Counted from the stretch's first letter, positions 25,454 through 34,584 are shown. The stretch is 64,000 bases of DNA from Oscillospiraceae bacterium (GCA_015067835.1 SVLS01000001.1:1-64000), one strand, 5' to 3'. Made by a program: numbers and translations. The notes: generated by a model not told the origin, from the sequence alone.

Positions 25454-25846
25454 ATGCATCATAAATTTGCGGCAGTCATTCAGAAAATTCTTCATGTTCT
25501 GGAGGCAATTATCGCTGTACTTACTTTGATTGTGCTGGTGGGGATGATTGGTCTGGAGATTTACCGGATGTTTACATCGCCGGGCTATTTTACTTCCCTT
25601 GACAACTATTTGCACAATATCCTCACCATCGTGGTGGGTCTGGAATTTGTGCGGATGCTAATTGATTTGACTCCGGCAAACACGCTGGAGGTGCTGATTG
25701 TGGCCATTTCCCGCCACGTCATCCTGAATCACAACAACCCCTTGAGCAATGTCGCCTGCGTGCTGTGTATCGCAGCCTTGTTTGCCACCCGCCGTTTCCT
25801 GATTCCGAAAAAGGAAATGAAGGTGGAGCTTTCCGAGGTGGAATAA
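25454..25846 (+). CDS. PsiE-like phosphate-starvation-inducible membrane protein
   Basis: The 130-residue protein has four membrane helices and the motif GLEFVRMLIDLTPANTLEVLIVAISRHVIL, typical of the PsiE/DUF-type family. I chose the ATG at 25454, 7 bases after AAAGGAGG; the tracked start 14 codons upstream would read through that site. A TATAAT box lies about 30 bases before the gene. Its role in phosphate stress is known only from expression of the Escherichia coli homologue. Confidence 0.7.
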   Translation: MHHKFAAVIQKILHVLEAIIAVLTLIVLVGMIGLEIYRMFTSPGYFTSLDNYLHNILTIVVGLEFVRMLIDLTPANTLEVLIVAISRHVILNHNNPLSNVACVLCIAALFATRRFLIPKKEMKVELSEVE

Positions 25847-25855
25847 AAGTCAATC

Positions 25856-25889
25856 GCCCCGCTTGTATCCAATACAAGCGGGGCTTTTC
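25856..25889. terminator. Bidirectional terminator
   Basis: CCCCGCTTGTAT and ATACAAGCGGGG form a 12-pair stem with a three-base loop between convergent genes, followed by CTTTT. Confidence 0.9.
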
Positions 25890-25890
25890 G

Positions 25891-26949
25891 TTATTCTTTC
25901 TTCATTGTCAAGCCAACTGCTTCTGCTGCCCGGCACAGGGATTCCCATGTGGACGGAATGATTGTAACCATATCTCCAGCCTCTGCCTTGCGTTTCTGCT
26001 CCAGTTCGCCGGGATAGTAAATTTCCTCCACACCCTCTGCCCGTTTGGCAGATTTGAACTGCTCAATCATCGTTTCCACGGACTTGGTAAATGCTTCCAC
26101 CGGCATCATTTTCTCTATATCCATCGCGATAATGAGGTGGCCAGTATTGCCGCATTTACCCGGCGTTTCATTCCAGGAGTTAATATCGTGGGTCAATGCC
26201 GCGCCGGAAAGAATGCCGGCCATACACTCCACCATCACAGAAAGGCCGTAGCCCTTATGCGCACCAAAAGGCAGCAGCACACCGCCGCTGAGGTATTCCT
26301 CCGGCTCGACGCTGGGTCTGCCATTCTTATCCAGAATGCAGCCGGGGGGCAGCTGCTTACCAGTGGCCTTTGCCAGCTGAACTTTTCCGTCTGCCACAGC
26401 GCTCATCGCCACATCCATCATCAGTGTTCCGTATTTGCCTGCCGGCACAGCGTATGCAAAGGGATTGTTGCCGATGGTTGCCTCACAGCTGCCTGTTACC
26501 GCCATAATGGGATTGCCGGTGCTCATTACCATGCCAATCATTCCCTGCCGGGCGATTTCATCTGCATAGACGCCTTCCGCACCGTTGTGATGGCTCTGCC
26601 GCACATTTACCACACCAATTCCTTTCTCCTTTGCTAACCGGATAGCAAGCGCCGTTGCCTTACAGCTTGCCGGGATTCCCAATCCTCCGTTGGCACTGGC
26701 GCGAGCCCAACTGCCGGATTGCTGTTCAATTACCAACTCTGCATGGGCCGAAATGCCCCCGGATTGCAAACATCGCACATAGCGCTCCACCCGCAAAACA
26801 CCGTGGGAATTGACGCCCCACTGATCTGCGCAAATCAATACACGCGCTATAGCTTCTGCATCCTCACAGGTAACCCCCAGTCGCTCAAAAACAGCAACTA
26901 CCTGAGATGTCAAAAGCTGGCGATGGATCACAATATTTTCATTGCTCAT
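25891..26949 (-). CDS. Malate/L-lactate dehydrogenase (Ldh2 family)
   Basis: The 352-residue NAD(P)-dependent 2-hydroxyacid dehydrogenase belongs to the Ldh2/ComC/YlbC superfamily, not the Rossmann type. Markers are WGVNSHGVLRVERY near the start, NVRQSHHNGAEGVYADEIA, STGNPIMAV and LPFGAHKGYGLS. Substrates in the family include malate, lactate, ureidoglycolate and sulfolactate. It is transcribed divergently from a GntR/FCD regulator across a promoter region with a palindrome, so it is probably induced by its own substrate. Confidence 0.88.
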   Translation of the reverse strand: MSNENIVIHRQLLTSQVVAVFERLGVTCEDAEAIARVLICADQWGVNSHGVLRVERYVRCLQSGGISAHAELVIEQQSGSWARASANGGLGIPASCKATALAIRLAKEKGIGVVNVRQSHHNGAEGVYADEIARQGMIGMVMSTGNPIMAVTGSCEATIGNNPFAYAVPAGKYGTLMMDVAMSAVADGKVQLAKATGKQLPPGCILDKNGRPSVEPEEYLSGGVLLPFGAHKGYGLSVMVECMAGILSGAALTHDINSWNETPGKCGNTGHLIIAMDIEKMMPVEAFTKSVETMIEQFKSAKRAEGVEEIYYPGELEQKRKAEAGDMVTIIPSTWESLCRAAEAVGLTMKKE

Positions 26950-26981
26950 ATTCTTCCTCCTTGTTTGGTGGTTCTATATGT

Positions 26982-27010
26982 ATCATATACTTGCTGCTCC
27001 TTAAAAACAA
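26982..27010 (-). promoter_or_regulatory. Promoter of the Ldh2-family gene
   Basis: On the minus strand TTGTTT (27005-27010), a 17-base spacer and TATGAT (26982-26987), about 33 bases upstream of the start codon. Confidence 0.55.
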
Positions 27011-27015
27011 GTAGG

Positions 27016-27028
27016 ATTGTTGAACAAT
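27016..27028. promoter_or_regulatory. Candidate GntR operator palindrome
   Basis: ATTGTT-G-AACAAT is a perfect palindrome with a one-base centre, placed five bases upstream of the minus-strand -35 box, between the two divergent promoters. Confidence 0.5.
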
Positions 27029-27077
27029 ATTACAATGCAAATTTTGTTGTTTTTGCCGTCTTTTTCACAATTTTCTC

Positions 27078-27106
27078 TTGTCAGCACCCCGGTATAGTGA
27101 TATGAT
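27078..27106 (+). promoter_or_regulatory. Promoter of the GntR regulator gene
   Basis: TTGTCA (27078-27083), 17 bases and TATGAT (27101-27106), ahead of AGGAGG and the ATG at 27136. Confidence 0.65.
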
Positions 27107-27135
27107 GGAAGTACATTCCACCAGGAGGACTCCCT

Positions 27136-27789
27136 ATGCAGCTTAAAACCGTTTCTACCGTGGATGCCGTCTGCAAGGCTTTGGAAAATGATATTTTCCA
27201 GCTCCACTTCCCCGCAGGCTCCAAGATTACAGAAAACGACCTTGTCTCCCGCTATGGCGTGAGCCGAAACACCCTGCGTGAGGCCATCGCCTATCTTTTG
27301 TCCAGCGGTCTTTTGGTCAAGGTAGCCAATAAAGGTGTATACGTAAAAGAAATTACACAAGACGATATTCAGGAACTTTTTCATTTACGGGAGCTGTTGG
27401 AAACGGAAGCCCTGCGCACCGTTTACGCCTGCGGCTTTATCCCCATTGACCTGATGCACCAGGTGGAGGTGTTGGAGGGAATTGACGCAGAAAAGGACTG
27501 GTACGCCTATGTTCGGGCAGATTGCGATTTCCACGCAGCTCTGGTAACTGCCGCCGGAAGTGACCGCTTGTCCCGCTTGTACGAAACCATTGCCACTGAG
27601 GTAAAGCTTTGCATTTATCAGTCCCACAGCTTTATCCCCTTGCGCAGCGAGTATACCCATCACCATCGGCAAATTCTGGAAGCATTGGAAAACGGTAATC
27701 TGGATGAGGCCATTCAGATTCTTTCCGTTCACATCGATCACGCCATTCAAAGCTATGCCGAGGGTTTTCAAAAGCACTCTGCAGAATGA
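27136..27789 (+). CDS. GntR-family regulator with FCD domain
   Basis: The 217-residue FadR-type regulator has an N-terminal winged helix (ENDLVSRYGVSRNTLREAIAYLLSSGLL, about residues 28-70) and a C-terminal all-helical FCD ligand-binding domain. The latter has conserved metal/ligand histidines, in FHAALV and YTHHHRQILEALENG. FCD regulators typically bind small carboxylic acids, which fits control of the divergent hydroxyacid dehydrogenase. Confidence 0.9.
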   Translation: MQLKTVSTVDAVCKALENDIFQLHFPAGSKITENDLVSRYGVSRNTLREAIAYLLSSGLLVKVANKGVYVKEITQDDIQELFHLRELLETEALRTVYACGFIPIDLMHQVEVLEGIDAEKDWYAYVRADCDFHAALVTAAGSDRLSRLYETIATEVKLCIYQSHSFIPLRSEYTHHHRQILEALENGNLDEAIQILSVHIDHAIQSYAEGFQKHSAE

Positions 27790-27797
27790 GCCGCAAA

Positions 27798-27834
27798 AAG
27801 CGGAGTTCGCGTTCAGCGAACTCCGCTTCTTTTA
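27798..27834. terminator. Bidirectional terminator
   Basis: AGCGGAGTTCGC and GCGAACTCCGCT form a 12-pair stem, followed on the plus strand by TCTTTTATT. It separates the convergent regulator gene and thrB. Confidence 0.85.
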
Positions 27835-28722
27835 TTCTCCGTCAATGACATGTGCGCCCTGGAACTCAATGTGCAGGGGAATCATCTGCCAGTTTGCCTT
27901 GGTGATGGCATCCAGCTTCTTGGCCAGCTTTTCCTCCAGACCGGGATTGCGGGTAATACACAGCAGGGTAGGACCTGCGCCGCTGACGCAGAAGGCTGCA
28001 CCGGTGGTGCGAATCAAACCCTCAATCTGGTCGTAATCCGTAATCATTTTCTTCCGATGGGGCTGATGAATACGATCCTGCATTGCAGTACGCAGAAGCT
28101 TTTCGTCACCCAATTCCAATGCCTTCAGCACCAATGCGCCGTGGGCGATGTTGTATACCGCATCTGCACGGTCATACTCTGTGGGCAATACGCTACGGGC
28201 CAGAGGTGTCGGCAGGTCGAAATCCGGCACAAGCGCCAGGAATTCCCAATCCGGATGGAGGGGGAAGTTCACCGTCACCGGCAAGCCATTGTCCACCATA
28301 GAGGCCGTCAGACCGCCGAAAAAGGCCGGTGCCAGGTTATCCGGGTGTCCTTCCATTGCGTTGGTGATGTTGAGCAGACCCTGAGTGGACAGCTTGTTGC
28401 CACGCAGGACATTGGCTCCCATTGCACCCGCCACCAGCAACGCCGCCGAAGAGCCTAAGCCGCGGCAAATGGGAATCTGCGCATCAATGTGAATTTTTAC
28501 ACCCCGGATTTCCTCGCTGAGAGATTCCAAAACAGCGCAGTAAGAGGTGTATGCCATATTGTCAGGACCGGCGTAAGCCTCGTCGCAGCCGGTGATTTCC
28601 AGGCCGGATTCCATTTCCTCGAAGGTTACGTCCGTATAAAGACTCAGTGCACAGCCGAAGGCATCAAAGCCGGGACCCAGATTGGCAGTGGTGGCCGGCA
28701 CGCGAATGGTTACTTTTTTCAT
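27832..28722 (-). CDS. thrB: Homoserine kinase
   Basis: The 296-residue GHMP-family kinase phosphorylates homoserine with ATP, the penultimate step to threonine. Motif 1 is VPATTANLGPGFDAFGCAL near the N terminus, the ATP-binding motif is PICRGLGSSAA, and motif 3 is AFCVSGAGPTLL. The ATG at 28722 follows GAGGAGAAAGACA; the tracked ORF extends 18 codons into the end of thrC. It follows thrC by 13 bases, in one operon. Confidence 0.95.
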   Translation of the reverse strand: MKKVTIRVPATTANLGPGFDAFGCALSLYTDVTFEEMESGLEITGCDEAYAGPDNMAYTSYCAVLESLSEEIRGVKIHIDAQIPICRGLGSSAALLVAGAMGANVLRGNKLSTQGLLNITNAMEGHPDNLAPAFFGGLTASMVDNGLPVTVNFPLHPDWEFLALVPDFDLPTPLARSVLPTEYDRADAVYNIAHGALVLKALELGDEKLLRTAMQDRIHQPHRKKMITDYDQIEGLIRTTGAAFCVSGAGPTLLCITRNPGLEEKLAKKLDAITKANWQMIPLHIEFQGAHVIDGE

Positions 28723-28735
28723 TGTCTTTCTCCTC

Positions 28736-30181
28736 TCACAGCGCAAGAACAAAGTCCAGCATCTTTTCCTTGTCAATTACAGCGGTATGGCGCTCCGGCT
28801 TTTCACGCAGAGCCGCCAGATTCTTAGGGATTTTTACACCGGTTACGGCGGCTAACTTGTCCAGCTGGTCAAATTCATCGCCATTTACGGTCTCTCCAAT
28901 GGCGTTCAAAACGGCAGCCGGGAATTTATAGGGAGATGCGGTGGACAATACCACCATCGGGCGCATATCCCCTGTTCGGTTTACATAATCTTGTGCCACT
29001 GCCCAGCCGGATGCGGTATGGGTGTCGCAAAGATAGCCATTTTCCCGCCACACCTTGGCGATGGTCTCAGCACCCTTTGCATCATCACACCAGCCGGCCC
29101 AGAACTGCTCCTGAATCTCCGTCAGCAGCTGCTGCGGCACTTGGTAATATCCCTGGGTGTTCAATTCGTTCATCAATCGTGCCACCAAGGCTGTATCGCC
29201 GCTCATTAAATACAGCAGCCGTTCCAGATTGGAGGACACCAGAATATCCATCGACGGTGAATCCGTCTTGTGAAGCACCCGGCGGCGGTCATAAGTACCG
29301 GTGCGAATAAAGTCAGTCAGCACATTGTTGGCATTGGAGGCGCAAATGAGCTTTCCGACAGGAAGCCCCAGCTTTTTTGCAAGATAGCCTGCCAGAATGT
29401 CGCCGAAATTGCCTGTGGGAACAGAGAAGTTGACCTCCTCCCCCATTTGAATTCTTCCGGCATCCAGTAGATCCCGGTAAGCTTTGAAATAGTAAGTAAT
29501 CTGCGGAACAAGGCGACCGATATTGATAGAATTTGCCGAGGACAGGTTCACCGGCAAATCCTTTTCCCGGCAAGCGGCAAAAATCTCTTTCACGCCGGTC
29601 TGGGCGTCATCAAAATTTCCCCGAACGGCGCAAACGGTTACATTTTCACCCTCCTGAGACACCATTTGCCGACGCTGGACATCGGAGACGCCTCCATGAG
29701 GATAAAATACGCAAATGCGGATGCCGTCCACATCCTTAAAGCCCTCCAAAGCGGCCTTGCCGGTATCGCCGGAGGTGGCGGTGAGGATGAGGATATCCTT
29801 TTTCTCGTTCTTGGCTGCCTTGGCGGCCGTCAGCAGCTGGGGCAGCATAGATAGGGCCACATCCTTAAAGGCAGAAGTGGGTCCCCGGAACAGCTCCAGA
29901 ACGTGAAAACCTCCTACAGAAACCGTAGGTGTCAAATCCTCTGTTTCAAACTTTCCCACATAAGCCTTTTCCACCAAAGTCTGCATATCAGGGATGTCCG
30001 GCAGGAAGGCCGAGAGAATCATTTGGGCCATATCTAAGGTATTTTTTTGAATACAGCTGCGCCACGAAAATGCCGGCAAAGCACAGGGCAGATACAGTCC
30101 GCCATCCGGTGCAAGTCCTGTCAAAACCGCCTGTGCGCTGTCAACTTCCGGGGATTGCCCCCTGGTAGAATGATATTGCAT
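28736..30181 (-). CDS. thrC: Threonine synthase
   Basis: The 481-residue PLP-dependent fold-type II enzyme converts O-phosphohomoserine to threonine. It starts with MQYHSTRGQ typical of the long ThrC form, has the PLP-binding Lys106 in GPTSAFKDVAL, and the phosphate-binding ATSGDTGKAALEGF. The ATG at 30181 is chosen because GCGAGG precedes it and the family's N terminus starts there. It is divergent from hom, so the whole pathway is controlled from one intergenic region. Confidence 0.95.
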   Translation of the reverse strand: MQYHSTRGQSPEVDSAQAVLTGLAPDGGLYLPCALPAFSWRSCIQKNTLDMAQMILSAFLPDIPDMQTLVEKAYVGKFETEDLTPTVSVGGFHVLELFRGPTSAFKDVALSMLPQLLTAAKAAKNEKKDILILTATSGDTGKAALEGFKDVDGIRICVFYPHGGVSDVQRRQMVSQEGENVTVCAVRGNFDDAQTGVKEIFAACREKDLPVNLSSANSINIGRLVPQITYYFKAYRDLLDAGRIQMGEEVNFSVPTGNFGDILAGYLAKKLGLPVGKLICASNANNVLTDFIRTGTYDRRRVLHKTDSPSMDILVSSNLERLLYLMSGDTALVARLMNELNTQGYYQVPQQLLTEIQEQFWAGWCDDAKGAETIAKVWRENGYLCDTHTASGWAVAQDYVNRTGDMRPMVVLSTASPYKFPAAVLNAIGETVNGDEFDQLDKLAAVTGVKIPKNLAALREKPERHTAVIDKEKMLDFVLAL

Positions 30182-30222
30182 AATTTTTCCTCGCATTTTT
30201 TGTACTTTTTTCACGAAACTAC

Positions 30223-30251
30223 TTGGCAATTTGTTGCAACTATGATATACT
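30223..30251 (+). promoter_or_regulatory. hom-lysC-asd operon promoter
   Basis: TTGGCA (30223-30228), 17 bases and TATACT (30246-30251), about 40 bases before the hom start. Confidence 0.65.
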
Positions 30252-30293
30252 ACTATTCGTTAAAAAGCAAGTGTTTTTCGCAGGAGGATGCTT

Positions 30294-31415
30294 ATGAGAA
30301 TAGGTTTATTGGGCTTTGGAACCGTGGGCAAGGGTGTTTATGAACTGACTTCCGCACGGAAAGATATGCAGGTCGTCACCGTCCTTTGCCGCCGTGACCT
30401 GACATTGCCGGATGCCACTGTCACCCATAGCTTTGACGACATCCTGAACGACGATACCATTGACACCGTGGTGGAAGCCATCGGCGGTCTGCACCCTGCC
30501 TTTGAATATGTCCACGCCGCGATTCTTGCAGGAAAGAACATCGTCACAGCCAATAAGGCTCTGGTGGCAACCTATTATGACGACTTGCTTCCCCTGGCAG
30601 AGAAAATGGGCGTGATGTTCCGCTGCACCGCATCCGTAGGCGGCGGCATCGGCTGGCTGTCCGAGCTGGAGCGGGTACGCCGCATCGAAACCGTTACCCG
30701 TGTGGGCGGCATTATGAACGGCACCTGTAATTACATTTTGGATTCTATGACCCGTCTGGGTCTTACTTATCAAGAAGCGCTGACCCAAGCCCAGGAGCTG
30801 GGCTATGCAGAAGCAGACCCCACCACCGATGTGGATGGCATCGACACCTGGCATAAGCTGATTGTGTCGGCAAATATCGCTTTCGGTGTCAGTCTGGACA
30901 TCAGCCGGATTCCCGCCGCCGGCATTCGCAACATCAAGGCGGAGGATGTGGAGAATTTCAAAGACCACGGCTATGTCTGCAAGCTGGTTTCCACCGGTAT
31001 CCATCAGGGCGGTCGCTTTTCCGCCTATGTCCAGCCCACGCTGTTTGGCAGCAGTGAGCCGGAGTACATCGTTCCCACAAATTACAACTTGATTACCCTG
31101 GTAGGTAACACTTCCGGCCGCCAAAGCTTTTTCGGTCAGGGTGCCGGTCGCTATCCCACAGCATATAATGTGGTGCAGGACTGCGCGGATTTGCTTCGCG
31201 GCCAAGGCTTCTACTGTCCTTATGGTGCCAAGGTGCCCGTGGATAATTCCAGCCCGCTGTGCTACTATGTCCGTGGCGGCAGCTGGCCGGAGGATAAGAT
31301 TGCTGATCGCTGGGGCAATGCCATTGTGTCCGCTCCCGTCAGCGTTGAATTTGCCCATCACTGGCTTCTGGAGAATCCGGATGCCTTCATTGCCGCCCTT
31401 CCTACCGGGCGCTGA
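30294..31415 (+). CDS. hom: Homoserine dehydrogenase, apparently without ACT domain
   Basis: The 373-residue enzyme reduces aspartate semialdehyde to homoserine. The Rossmann start is GLLGFGTVGKG; NIVTANKALVA, GGIMNGTCNYIL and the family signature region YAEADPTTDVDGIDTWHKL follow. The ATG at 30294 lies six bases after AGGAGG. At 373 residues it is about 60 shorter than typical Firmicutes Hom proteins, and the tail after RGQGFYCPYGA does not look like an ACT domain. Direct threonine feedback is therefore doubtful. Confidence 0.93.
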   Translation: MRIGLLGFGTVGKGVYELTSARKDMQVVTVLCRRDLTLPDATVTHSFDDILNDDTIDTVVEAIGGLHPAFEYVHAAILAGKNIVTANKALVATYYDDLLPLAEKMGVMFRCTASVGGGIGWLSELERVRRIETVTRVGGIMNGTCNYILDSMTRLGLTYQEALTQAQELGYAEADPTTDVDGIDTWHKLIVSANIAFGVSLDISRIPAAGIRNIKAEDVENFKDHGYVCKLVSTGIHQGGRFSAYVQPTLFGSSEPEYIVPTNYNLITLVGNTSGRQSFFGQGAGRYPTAYNVVQDCADLLRGQGFYCPYGAKVPVDNSSPLCYYVRGGSWPEDKIADRWGNAIVSAPVSVEFAHHWLLENPDAFIAALPTGR

Positions 31416-31441
31416 ACACTTTCAGAAAGAAGGAATTGACG

Positions 31442-32761
31442 ATGTTGAAAGTTGCAAAATTTGGCGGTTCTTCCATGGCAGATGCCGGTCAGTACAAAAA
31501 AGTACGGGATATTCTGCTCAGCGATCCCAGCCGCCGTGTTGTGATCGTCTCTGCCGCCGGCAAGCGGGATAAGAACGACCATAAAATCACCGATCTGCTG
31601 TATCTGTGCCACGCTCACGTCCAATATGGCGTAGATTGTACCGGCATCTATGAGATGATCACCTCCCGGTACCTTTCCATCCGGGACGAACTGAACATTC
31701 AGCTGGATTTGGAATCGGAATTTGCCGCTCTGAAGCAGCGGCTGGATGCCAAAGCTGTCACCCAGGATGAATTGGCCAGCCGGGGCGAATATTTCTCTGC
31801 CAAGCTGATGGCTGCCTATCTCGGCTTCCAGTTTATCGATGCCGTGGAGTGGGTGAAATTTAACCTTGACGGCTCCGTGGATCAGAAAACCAGCTATGAG
31901 CTTCTGCGCAATCTGATCCTGAAGGGCCAGGGTGCTGTCATTCCCGGTTTCTACGGTTTGATGCCCGACGGTCACATCCGCACCTTTACCCGGGGCGGCA
32001 GTGACATTACCGGTGCTTTGGCAGCTGCCGCACTGAACGCGGATGTATATGAAAACTGGACCGATGTTTCCGGTATTCTGATGGCCGATCCCCGGATTGT
32101 GGATGATCCCCAGGCCATTCCCGAGGTTACTTATGACGAATTGCGGGAGCTGAGCTATTCCGGCGCACAGGTGCTTCACGAAGGCACTATCTTCCCTGTT
32201 CGTGAAAAGAACATCCCCCTGAACATCCGTAACACCAACGCCCCGGAAGATAAGGGTACTATGATTCAGGAGCGGTTTGATACCCCCGCCGATCCCAACC
32301 GCTTTATTACCGGCATTACCGGAAAAAAGGACTTTACCATTTTGTCCCTGAGCAAGCGGGGAATGGGCAATCAGGTTGGCGTACTGCGCAAGGTGCTCTC
32401 CGTCCTGGAGCGGCACAATATCAGCGTGGACTATGTGCCCAACGGCATTGACAATGTCTCCGTCGTGATGACCACCGAATCCGTTGTCCCCTACCTGTAC
32501 GCCATCTTGGCTGAAATTCAGAAGGAAGTGGAGCCGGACAGTCTGGATGTCCACGACCAAATCGCTGTGGTTGCCGCTGTTGGCCGGCACATGGCCTTCC
32601 GGCCCGGTATTTCCGGCCGTCTGTTCGCCGCCTTGGGCGAAGCCGGCATCAACATTCGTATGATTAATCAGGGTCCTGACGAGCTCAACATCATTTTCGG
32701 TGTGGATAACCGGGACTTCAAGGCCGCCATCCGCGTGCTGTATAATAGTTTTGTAAAATAA
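31442..32761 (+). CDS. lysC: Aspartate kinase with ACT domains
   Basis: The 439-residue enzyme phosphorylates aspartate, the first step of the Asp-family pathway. It opens with VAKFGGSSMADAGQYKKV and has the kinase motif FTRGGSDITGALAAAAL. Two C-terminal ACT-like modules follow (about residues 300-438; ILSLSKRGMGNQVGVLRKVL and AGINIRMINQGPDELNIIFGV) and should bind lysine or threonine. The start at 31442 has AAGGA before it. The symbol lysC is generic; the threonine-cluster context would also suit a thrA-type name. Confidence 0.92.
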   Translation: MLKVAKFGGSSMADAGQYKKVRDILLSDPSRRVVIVSAAGKRDKNDHKITDLLYLCHAHVQYGVDCTGIYEMITSRYLSIRDELNIQLDLESEFAALKQRLDAKAVTQDELASRGEYFSAKLMAAYLGFQFIDAVEWVKFNLDGSVDQKTSYELLRNLILKGQGAVIPGFYGLMPDGHIRTFTRGGSDITGALAAAALNADVYENWTDVSGILMADPRIVDDPQAIPEVTYDELRELSYSGAQVLHEGTIFPVREKNIPLNIRNTNAPEDKGTMIQERFDTPADPNRFITGITGKKDFTILSLSKRGMGNQVGVLRKVLSVLERHNISVDYVPNGIDNVSVVMTTESVVPYLYAILAEIQKEVEPDSLDVHDQIAVVAAVGRHMAFRPGISGRLFAALGEAGINIRMINQGPDELNIIFGVDNRDFKAAIRVLYNSFVK

Positions 32762-32772
32762 GGAGGGTTTCT

Positions 32773-33777
32773 ATGAAAACCTATACTGTTGCTATCCTTG
32801 GTGCCACCGGTGCGGTGGGTCAGGAAATGATCAAAGTGCTGCAGGAACGGAATTTCCCCGTTAAAAAGCTGATTCCTCTGGCCAGCCGCCGCAGTGCCGG
32901 CAAAACCATTTTGTTTCACGGTGAAGAAGTGACCATTGCAGAAGCCTGCGACACTGCCTTTGAGGGTGTGGACATTGTTCTTGGCGCCGCTGAGAATGAC
33001 ATTGCCAAAAAGTTCGCTCCGGCCATTCGTGCCGCCGGCGCTGTATTTGTAGATAATTCCTCCGCCTTCCGGATGGACCCGGAGGTTCCTCTGGTGGTGC
33101 CGGAGGTCAATCCTCAGGATGTGACCTGGCACAAGGGCATTATCTCCAATCCCAACTGCTCCACCATCATCACTTTGACGGCAGTCAACGCCCTCAACAC
33201 CATCGCCCCCATCCGCAGAATGATTGCCTCTACTTATCAGGCTGTCTCCGGTGCCGGTGCAGAAGGTCCTGTGGAGCTTCAAAATCAGGTGGAAGCGCTG
33301 TATCTGGGAAAGCCCTGCGAAACCAAGGTGTTCTCTCACCAGATCGCCTACAATCTGATCCCCCAAATCGGCGGCAACGCCTTTGAAGGCTACACCAGCG
33401 AGGAAATGAAGCTTCAAAACGAGGGCAGAAAGATTATGCACCTGCCGGAACTGAAGGTTTCCTGCACCTGTGTCCGCGTTCCCGTTATGCGCAGTCACTC
33501 CATCTCCGTTGCCTGCCAGTTTGATGTGCCGGTTACTGTGGAGCAAGCGCGGGAGCTGATTGCGAAAGCACCGGGCTGTAAGCTGGTAGACGATTTGGAC
33601 AACAAGCAATATCCCATGCCGCTGGAAACCTCTGACCAGGATTTGGTCTTTGTGGGTCGAATTCGTCAGGATTTGACATACGACAACGGCATTTGCCTGT
33701 GGTGCTGCGGCGACCAGGTCCGTAAGGGCGCAGCCACCAACGCAGTACAGATCGCAGAGCTGCTGATCCAGAAATGA
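32773..33777 (+). CDS. asd: Aspartate-semialdehyde dehydrogenase
   Basis: The 334-residue enzyme makes aspartate semialdehyde from aspartyl phosphate using NADPH. The nucleotide loop is ILGATGAVGQE, the catalytic Cys129 lies in SNPNCSTI, and STYQAVSGAG and RVPVMRSHS are family motifs. AAGGAGGG precedes the ATG. Eleven bases follow lysC, and its stop overlaps the next gene's start. Confidence 0.95.
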   Translation: MKTYTVAILGATGAVGQEMIKVLQERNFPVKKLIPLASRRSAGKTILFHGEEVTIAEACDTAFEGVDIVLGAAENDIAKKFAPAIRAAGAVFVDNSSAFRMDPEVPLVVPEVNPQDVTWHKGIISNPNCSTIITLTAVNALNTIAPIRRMIASTYQAVSGAGAEGPVELQNQVEALYLGKPCETKVFSHQIAYNLIPQIGGNAFEGYTSEEMKLQNEGRKIMHLPELKVSCTCVRVPVMRSHSISVACQFDVPVTVEQARELIAKAPGCKLVDDLDNKQYPMPLETSDQDLVFVGRIRQDLTYDNGICLWCCGDQVRKGAATNAVQIAELLIQK

Positions 33778-34529
33778 AAGAAAAAATATACACCATCCCT
33801 GTCAACGAGGGATTTGAGGCGGTAGATGAATGTCCCTTCTGCGCCATGGAGCGTCAGGAGGAACAGCGCGCCATCCGTTACTATGCCGGCCCGGGTGCCA
33901 GTTATATGGAGCCGGATGTTCGGGCATCCACGGATCGGGCAGGCTTCTGCGGCTGCCACATGAAAAAGCTGTATGACTACGGCAATGCTCTGGGCGCTGC
34001 GCTGATGCTGCAAACCTACTATGCAGGTCTCCTGGAGGAGCTGCAAGCAGAACTTTCCGATTACGAAATCCCCGCCAAAAAGGGTCTGTTTAGCAGAAAA
34101 AAGGAGTCTTCTGCGGAGGATTCCTATGTAAATCGACTGCGCAGCCGGGTTTCGTCCTGTGCGATATGCGAAAAAGTCGACTACAATATGGATCGCTATT
34201 TCGAGACCTTTTATTATCTGTTGAAAGAGCCGGAATTTCGTCAGAAGGTGGAAGCTTCCAAAGGCTTCTGTCTGCGGCACTTTACCAAGCTTTTGGAAAT
34301 CGCCCCGGAGCATCTGCCGGAAAAGCAGCAGCCCTGGTTCCAGAAAACCGTTCCTCCGCTGATGCTGGAAAACATCGCGCGGGTGAAGAAGGATTTGGAC
34401 GGTTTGGTGGAAAAATACGATTACCGCAACGCTTCCAGGCCCTGGGGCAATTCCAAGGATGCCCTGCCCCGGGCTATGCAAAAGCTGCAGGGTATTTACC
34501 CTGCCGACGGTCCGTATAAGAATGAATAA
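33774..34529 (+). CDS. DUF6062 family cysteine-rich protein
   Basis: The 251-residue soluble protein has four Cys/His sites: CPFCAME near residue 20, GFCGCHMKK near 60, SCAICEKVDYN near 125 and GFCLRHFTK near 165. This repeated CxxC / C..H pattern suggests metal or Fe-S binding. I recall the family as DUF6062 of Clostridia; function unknown. The ATG overlaps the asd stop codon (ATGA), so it is translated with the threonine operon, although a role in amino-acid synthesis is not evident. Confidence 0.7.
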   Translation: MKEKIYTIPVNEGFEAVDECPFCAMERQEEQRAIRYYAGPGASYMEPDVRASTDRAGFCGCHMKKLYDYGNALGAALMLQTYYAGLLEELQAELSDYEIPAKKGLFSRKKESSAEDSYVNRLRSRVSSCAICEKVDYNMDRYFETFYYLLKEPEFRQKVEASKGFCLRHFTKLLEIAPEHLPEKQQPWFQKTVPPLMLENIARVKKDLDGLVEKYDYRNASRPWGNSKDALPRAMQKLQGIYPADGPYKNE

Positions 34530-34584
34530 GCAAATTCCCCGGCTCTCTGCCGGGGAATTTTTCTGCCATCTCTCCACCCACCAC

